Source of the DNA: Collinsella aerofaciens | GTDB lineage: Bacteria > Actinomycetota > Coriobacteriia > Coriobacteriales > Coriobacteriaceae | DNA length: 35,583 bases | Direction of reading: 5' to 3' | Assembly (NCBI RefSeq): GCF_901212495.1 | Contig: NZ_CAAKNY010000070.1 | Coordinates: 48,637-84,219 of the forward strand | Shown here: positions 31,068 to 35,583 of the stretch, one piece after another | Layout: the number at the start of each line of letters is the position of its first letter | How positions within the stretch are numbered: the stretch's first letter is position 1 | Made by a program: the position numbers and the translations under genes | The notes under the pieces: generated by a model | The model's database searches: none | Told to the model about the DNA's origin: nothing | The model's input: only the letters and a program-made list of their open reading frames with translations

Positions 31068-33430
31068 GGATTCTCAAGCTCTTTAAAAAGCATGTCCCAG
31101 CACTGTTCGCAGCTATCGTACTTATCGTAATCAGCTGCAACGCCGATCTGGCGCTGCCTACCTATATGAGCGACATCGTCGACGTGGGCGTGCAGCAAGG
31201 CGGCATCGCCTCGCCCGTGCCCGACACCATTCGCGCCGAATCGCTCGACGACCTCGAACTCTTTATGAGCGCCAAGGACGCCAAGGCTGTGGAGGCCGTG
31301 TTTAGCAAGGAGGACCATAACGACATTCGGACGTACAAGGGCACCGAGGAGGAGCGCGCCGACGGCGGCAAGATTGCCGACATTATGAGCCTGCCCGAGA
31401 CCGTCGTCCTTTCGCTTAACCAGGGGATCGATGCCAGCTCCATGGGCGATATGATGGGCACGTCCAGCGAGGAGGGCAACAACGCCGCCCCGTCCATGCC
31501 CACCCCCGAGCAGATGGCAGCGATGACGCCCGAACAGTTCGCCGAAATGCAGCAGAAGGCCGCAGCGGCGCAGAATATGCAAAAGCAGATTGATGCCGAC
31601 GGCGGTAAGATCACCATGAAGAGCCTGCGCCTAGGTATCGAGGGCGGTCTGGTAGACCAAAGCAAGCTCGTCGAGGGCGCCAACGAAATGGCGGACAAAA
31701 TGGGCTCCATGTCGGGGTCCATCGTCACCCAGCGCGCCGTGACCTACGTGCAAGAAGAGTACAAGGCGCAGGGTATCGACCCCGCCGACGTGCAGAATGC
31801 CTACCTGGGCCGTATGGCGGCAACGATGTTCGGCCTGTGCCTCGTGTCGCTCGTTGCCACCATCCTGACCGGTGCCGTGGCTTCGCGCACCGCCTGCTCC
31901 ATCGCCCGCGATCTGCGCCGCGAGACCTTCAACAAGGTTATGCGCTTCTCGCCGGCCGAGGTCGGCAAGTTTAGCCAGGCCTCGCTCATCACCCGCTGCA
32001 CCAACGACATTCAGCAGATTCAGATGGCCGCAACCCTGTTTATCCGCATGTGCCTACTGGCGCCCGTCATGGGCATCGTCGCCGTCATGCGCGTCCTGGC
32101 CAATCACACCGGTCTGGAGTGGACCATCGCCGTGGCCATCATCGCGGTCTCGGCCGTCGTCGGCGTGCTTATGGGCCTCACCATGCCCAAGTTCAAAAAG
32201 ATGCAGAGCTTTGTGGACCGCGTGAACCTTACCGCGCGCGAGCTGCTCGACGGCCTTATGCCCATCCGCTCGTTCAACCGCGAGGAGCATGAGCTCGAGC
32301 GTTTTGACAAGGCTTCGCTCAACCTGATGACCACGCAGCTCTACACCAACCGCGCCATGAGCTTTATGATGCCGCTCATGATGCTCGTCATGAACTGCAT
32401 CACCGTGCTCATCGTCTGGTTTGGCGCGCAGGGCGTGTCCGACGGCGTGATGCAGGTCGGCAACATGATGGCGTTTATCTCCTACACCATGCAGATCGTC
32501 ATGGCGTTTATGATTCTCACCATGGTTTCGGTCATCCTGCCCCGTGCCGAAGTCGCAGCCGAGCGCGTGGAAGAGGTCATCACCTGCCCCACGAGTATCA
32601 ACGACCCCGTCTCGCCCAAACTGCCCGCGGCCAGCGCGCCGCGCGGTGAGCTCACCTTCCGCGACGTGAGCTTCCAGTATCCCGATGCCCGCGCCGACGT
32701 CATTAGCGGCGTGAACTTCACCACGCATGCCGGTCAGATGCTCGGCATCATTGGCTCCACGGGCTCGGGCAAGTCCACGCTCGTGCAGCTGATTCCGCGC
32801 CTATACGACGTCACGGGCGGCAGCATTTCGCTCGACGGCATCGACGTGCGCGACATGACCCTTTCCGAACTGCGCCGCCGCATTGGTTACATCCCGCAGC
32901 AGGGGCGTCTGTTCTCGGGCACTGTCGAGAGCAACCTCAAGTTTGCCGGAGACATGGTGAGCGACGAGGACATGCACCGGGCAGCACGCATCGCCCAGGC
33001 CGAGGACTTTATCGCCGAGCGCGAGGGCGGCTACGATTCCCCCATCAGCCAGGGAGGCTCCAATGTCTCGGGCGGTCAGCGCCAGCGCTTGGCCATCGCC
33101 CGCGCCCTGGCCAAAAAGCCCGAGGTCGTGGTGTTCGATGACTCGTTTAGCGCCCTCGACTACAAAACCGACGCTCGCCTGCGCGAAGAGCTCGCCAAAA
33201 ATGTTACCGATGCCGCGCTCGTGGTCGTGGCCCAGCGCATCGCGACCATCATGCACGCCGACCAGATCATCGTGCTCGACGACGGCCACGTAGTGGGCAC
33301 CGGCACGCACGAGGAACTGCTGCACAGCTGCCCGGCGTACCTGGAAATCGCGCAGTCGCAGCTTTCCGCCGAGGAGCTGGGGCTTGCCCAAGAAGAAATT
33401 GCAGCTGTTATGGAAGGAGGCGAGCGCTAA
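31064..33430 (+). CDS. ABC exporter half-transporter, degenerate ATP site, large external insertion
   Basis: A 788-residue fused membrane/ATPase subunit, the BmrC/TM287-like half of a heterodimeric multidrug-type exporter. Walker A is GSTGSGKST (564-572) and the signature NVSGGQRQR (667-675). The catalytic glutamate is replaced by D693 (VVVFDDSFSALD) and the switch histidine by Q724 (VVAQRIATI), the pattern of a non-hydrolysing site. Between the first membrane helix (about 12-30) and the second (about 254-274) is an extra ~210-residue segment, predicted outside, with a Met/Gln/Ala-rich stretch at 145-175; ordinary exporters have about 20 residues there. GTG start, overlapping marR. The next gene overlaps by one base (TAATG). 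Confidence 0.93.
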   Translation: MRILKLFKKHVPALFAAIVLIVISCNADLALPTYMSDIVDVGVQQGGIASPVPDTIRAESLDDLELFMSAKDAKAVEAVFSKEDHNDIRTYKGTEEERADGGKIADIMSLPETVVLSLNQGIDASSMGDMMGTSSEEGNNAAPSMPTPEQMAAMTPEQFAEMQQKAAAAQNMQKQIDADGGKITMKSLRLGIEGGLVDQSKLVEGANEMADKMGSMSGSIVTQRAVTYVQEEYKAQGIDPADVQNAYLGRMAATMFGLCLVSLVATILTGAVASRTACSIARDLRRETFNKVMRFSPAEVGKFSQASLITRCTNDIQQIQMAATLFIRMCLLAPVMGIVAVMRVLANHTGLEWTIAVAIIAVSAVVGVLMGLTMPKFKKMQSFVDRVNLTARELLDGLMPIRSFNREEHELERFDKASLNLMTTQLYTNRAMSFMMPLMMLVMNCITVLIVWFGAQGVSDGVMQVGNMMAFISYTMQIVMAFMILTMVSVILPRAEVAAERVEEVITCPTSINDPVSPKLPAASAPRGELTFRDVSFQYPDARADVISGVNFTTHAGQMLGIIGSTGSGKSTLVQLIPRLYDVTGGSISLDGIDVRDMTLSELRRRIGYIPQQGRLFSGTVESNLKFAGDMVSDEDMHRAARIAQAEDFIAEREGGYDSPISQGGSNVSGGQRQRLAIARALAKKPEVVVFDDSFSALDYKTDARLREELAKNVTDAALVVVAQRIATIMHADQIIVLDDGHVVGTGTHEELLHSCPAYLEIAQSQLSAEELGLAQEEIAAVMEGGER

Positions 33431-35286
33431 TGGCAGACGAGACCAAGACTCAGATTCCCAAGCCCACCCGTCAGCGTGGCCCCATGGGTCGCATGGGTGG
33501 CATGGGCCGCGGCGAAAAGGCCAAGGACTTTAAGGGCACCATGCGACAGTTGCTCGGCTATATCGGTCAACACAAGGTTGCCGTGCTTGCCGCCGTCGCC
33601 TTTGCCGTGTGCTCGGTCATCTTTAACATTGTGGGACCCAAGGTGCTCGGCCAGGTCACCACCAAACTGTTCGAAGGCCTGGTCGCCAAGGTCAACGGCA
33701 CCGGCGATGTCGACTTTGCCTGGATCGCCAAGACGCTCGGCTTTTTGCTCTGCCTGTATCTGGCAAGCTCTATCTGCAGCCTGATCCAAGGCTGGCTCAT
33801 GACCGGCGTCACGCAAAAGATTTGCTACCGTATGCGCAAGGAGATCGCCGCCAAGATCGCCGTCGTTCCGATGAGTTACTTCAACGGCCACAGCAAGGGA
33901 GACGTGCTCAGCCGCATCACCAACGACGTCGATACGCTCGGCCAGTCGCTCAACCAGAGCGTGACGCAACTCATCACATCGGTGACGCAGATTATCGGCG
34001 TGCTCGTCATGATGCTTTCGATCAGCCTGCCGCTTACCGGCGTCACCGTGCTCACGCTGCCGGCAGCAGCGATTATCCTGGCTGTGATGATTCACTTCTC
34101 GCAGCCGTACTTCCGAGAGCAGCAGCAGGTTCTGGGCACCGTCAACGGCATTATCGAGGAAGACTTTGCCGGCCAGAACGTCATCCAGGTGTTCGACCGC
34201 GCTGAGGCCTCGATTGAGGAGTTCGACCGTCAAAACGACCGCCTGTTTGTGAGCGGCTGGCGCTCGCAGTTCCTGTCGGGCCTGATGATGCCGCTTATGA
34301 GCTTGGTGGGCAACATGGGCTACGTGGGCGTCGTCGTGGTGGGCGCGCAGCTCGCGCTGACCGGCAATGCCACGCCCGGCGACATCCAGAGTTTTATCCA
34401 GTACGTTCGCAACTTTACGCAACCCGTGCAGCAGCTGGGCAACGTGAGCAACACGATGCAGTCGATGGCCGCTGCCACCGAGCGCGTATTTGAGTTCCTG
34501 GCCGCGCCCGAGGAGGAGCAGAAGGCCGACGCGCAGATTCCCGAGAAGCGCCCCGGCCATGTGGAGTTCGACCATGTCAAGTTTGGCTACACGCCCGACA
34601 AGACCATCATCCACGACTTTAGCTGCGAGGCGCAGCCCGGCCAGACCATCGCCATCGTCGGCCCCACCGGCGCTGGCAAGACCACGCTCATCAAGCTGCT
34701 GCAGCGCTTTTACGATGTGGATGGCGGTTCGCTACGTGTCGAGGGCATTGACGTGCGCGATTGGGACCGCGCGGCACTGCGCGGCGAGTTTGCCATGGTG
34801 CTGCAGGATACCTGGCTGTTCAACGGCACGATCCGCGAGAACATCCGCTACGGACGCCCCGATGCGACTGACGCCGAGGTCGAGGCCGCTGCACGCGCCG
34901 CGCGCTGCGACCACTTTATCCATACGCTCGCCGGCGGCTACGACTTTATGATCAATGAGGAGGGCACTAACCTGTCGCAGGGTCAGCGCCAGCTCGTGAC
35001 CATCGCCCGTGCCATTTTGGCCGACCGCCCGGCGCTGATTCTGGACGAGGCGACCTCCAACGTCGATACCCGTACCGAGGAGCTCATCCAGCGCGCCATG
35101 GATGCGCTGATGCAGGGCCGCACGAGCTTTGTCATCGCGCACCGCCTGTCCACGATCCGCAACGCCGACGTGATCCTAGTAATCCGCGACGGCGACATCG
35201 TCGAGAAGGGCACGCACGACGAGCTGCTCGCCCAGGGCGGCTTCTACGCCGACCTGTACAACTCGCAGTTCGACGAGGCGGCGTAA
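33430..35286 (+). CDS. ABC exporter half-transporter, canonical ATP-hydrolysing subunit
   Basis: A 618-residue partner of the preceding protein, the BmrD/TM288-like half. Six membrane segments lie about 47-350, then the ATPase: Walker A GPTGAGKTT (411-419), signature LSQGQRQ (515-521, degenerate as in TM288), Walker B LILDEATSNVD with E540, and switch histidine H571 (IAHRLSTI). The N-terminal 30 residues are Gly/Met/Arg-rich (PMGRMGGMGRG) and probably disordered in the cytoplasm. AAGGAGG precedes the ATG, which overlaps the previous stop by one base. The pair should export amphiphilic compounds; the substrate is unknown. Confidence 0.95.
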   Translation: MADETKTQIPKPTRQRGPMGRMGGMGRGEKAKDFKGTMRQLLGYIGQHKVAVLAAVAFAVCSVIFNIVGPKVLGQVTTKLFEGLVAKVNGTGDVDFAWIAKTLGFLLCLYLASSICSLIQGWLMTGVTQKICYRMRKEIAAKIAVVPMSYFNGHSKGDVLSRITNDVDTLGQSLNQSVTQLITSVTQIIGVLVMMLSISLPLTGVTVLTLPAAAIILAVMIHFSQPYFREQQQVLGTVNGIIEEDFAGQNVIQVFDRAEASIEEFDRQNDRLFVSGWRSQFLSGLMMPLMSLVGNMGYVGVVVVGAQLALTGNATPGDIQSFIQYVRNFTQPVQQLGNVSNTMQSMAAATERVFEFLAAPEEEQKADAQIPEKRPGHVEFDHVKFGYTPDKTIIHDFSCEAQPGQTIAIVGPTGAGKTTLIKLLQRFYDVDGGSLRVEGIDVRDWDRAALRGEFAMVLQDTWLFNGTIRENIRYGRPDATDAEVEAAARAARCDHFIHTLAGGYDFMINEEGTNLSQGQRQLVTIARAILADRPALILDEATSNVDTRTEELIQRAMDALMQGRTSFVIAHRLSTIRNADVILVIRDGDIVEKGTHDELLAQGGFYADLYNSQFDEAA

Positions 35287-35317
35287 ATTCTGCCGCAGGG
35301 AACGAATAACGCCCGAG

Positions 35318-35353
35318 AACGGGTGCGCAGGATGAACTGCGCACCCGTTTTTT
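35318..35353 (+). terminator. Rho-independent terminator of the marR-ABC operon
   Basis: AACGGGTGCGCAG (35318-35330) and CTGCGCACCCGTT (35337-35349) form a perfect 13-bp stem with a 6-nt loop, ending in six Ts (35348-35353). It lies 32 bp after the stop codon. This is the clearest terminator in the window. Confidence 0.92.
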
Positions 35354-35583
35354 CGTCCACGGCACTCGAATTAGCTCTCTTGGGGCCCGATTGACAGCCC
35401 CTTTCCGAACCCCGTGGCCAAAAAAGGTCAAATATGAGTACTGTTACATTTTTAGTAGCAGCCAAAACCGCCTCAAATGACCTCTTTACGGCCTCTAAAC
35501 GCCTTCAAATTTATCAAAATGCCCGTTAGTATGCTTCTATGTGCCAACATTAAGGTTGATTTCCGATCCCAACCGAACACATT
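35354..35583 (+). other. Terminal non-coding stretch
   Basis: No gene is supported. AT-rich sequence with TGGCC-AAAAAAGG and GAGTACTGTTACATTTT around 35412-35452 may be a leader or promoter region for a gene beyond the window. No inverted repeat of note. Confidence 0.3.

Overview
The window looks like chromosomal DNA of a high-GC, anaerobic, fermentative gut actinobacterium of the class Coriobacteriia, most likely Collinsella or a close relative. This is inferred from gene content and style: pyruvate formate-lyase with its activase, a phosphofructokinase of the PKTIDND type, an aspartate-to-threonine pathway split over two divergent transcripts, a MarR-controlled heterodimeric ABC exporter, GC-rich coding sequence with many GTG starts, and intergenic gaps packed with palindromic repeats. 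No rRNA, tRNA, CRISPR array, transposase or phage gene was recognised.

Layout. 0.1-2.1 kb: SEC-C-tagged methionine aminopeptidase and a D-2-hydroxyacid dehydrogenase (+). 2.1-3.4 kb: a PIN-domain toxin/RHH antitoxin operon (-) bracketed by two direct copies of a structured ~145-bp repeat. 3.5-9.5 kb: M18 aminopeptidase (-), a membrane-anchored choloylglycine-hydrolase-like Ntn enzyme, phosphofructokinase, a membrane-bound XRE-type regulator and a small conserved protein (all +). 9.6-13.1 kb: an ABC ATPase plus FtsX-type permease (-). 13.3-14.9 kb: a GyrI-like protein behind a consensus LexA/SOS box and a ClC channel gene with an internal deletion (+). 15.1-21.7 kb: ogt, then lysC-asd (-) divergent from thrC-thrB (+), which together cover aspartate to threonine except homoserine dehydrogenase. 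21.9-23.8 kb: an AT-richer patch with a secreted protein, a 34-residue membrane peptide, an XRE regulator and a decayed toxin-like remnant. 23.8-30.1 kb (-): engB, mtnN, pflA, degV, and a pyruvate formate-lyase whose glycyl-radical domain is a separate gene. 30.6-35.3 kb (+): marR and two ABC exporter half-transporters.

Two things stand out. First, the pyruvate formate-lyase is split: a 683-residue catalytic chain with the Cys-Cys pair but no glycyl-radical loop, followed 85 bp later by an 83-residue chain carrying the RVSGY radical site. Second, the 3' flanks of thrB, asd and the radical-domain gene share a structured element. It has a fixed internal loop (GTCCTC opposite TGCGGA), a 4-5 bp helix whose sequence differs but always pairs, usually an AT bulge, and variable stems, and it always lies in the sense direction of the upstream gene. 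At least four further palindromic families fill most other gaps, and some of them abut or include stop codons. All functional statements are read from sequence; no database search was possible.
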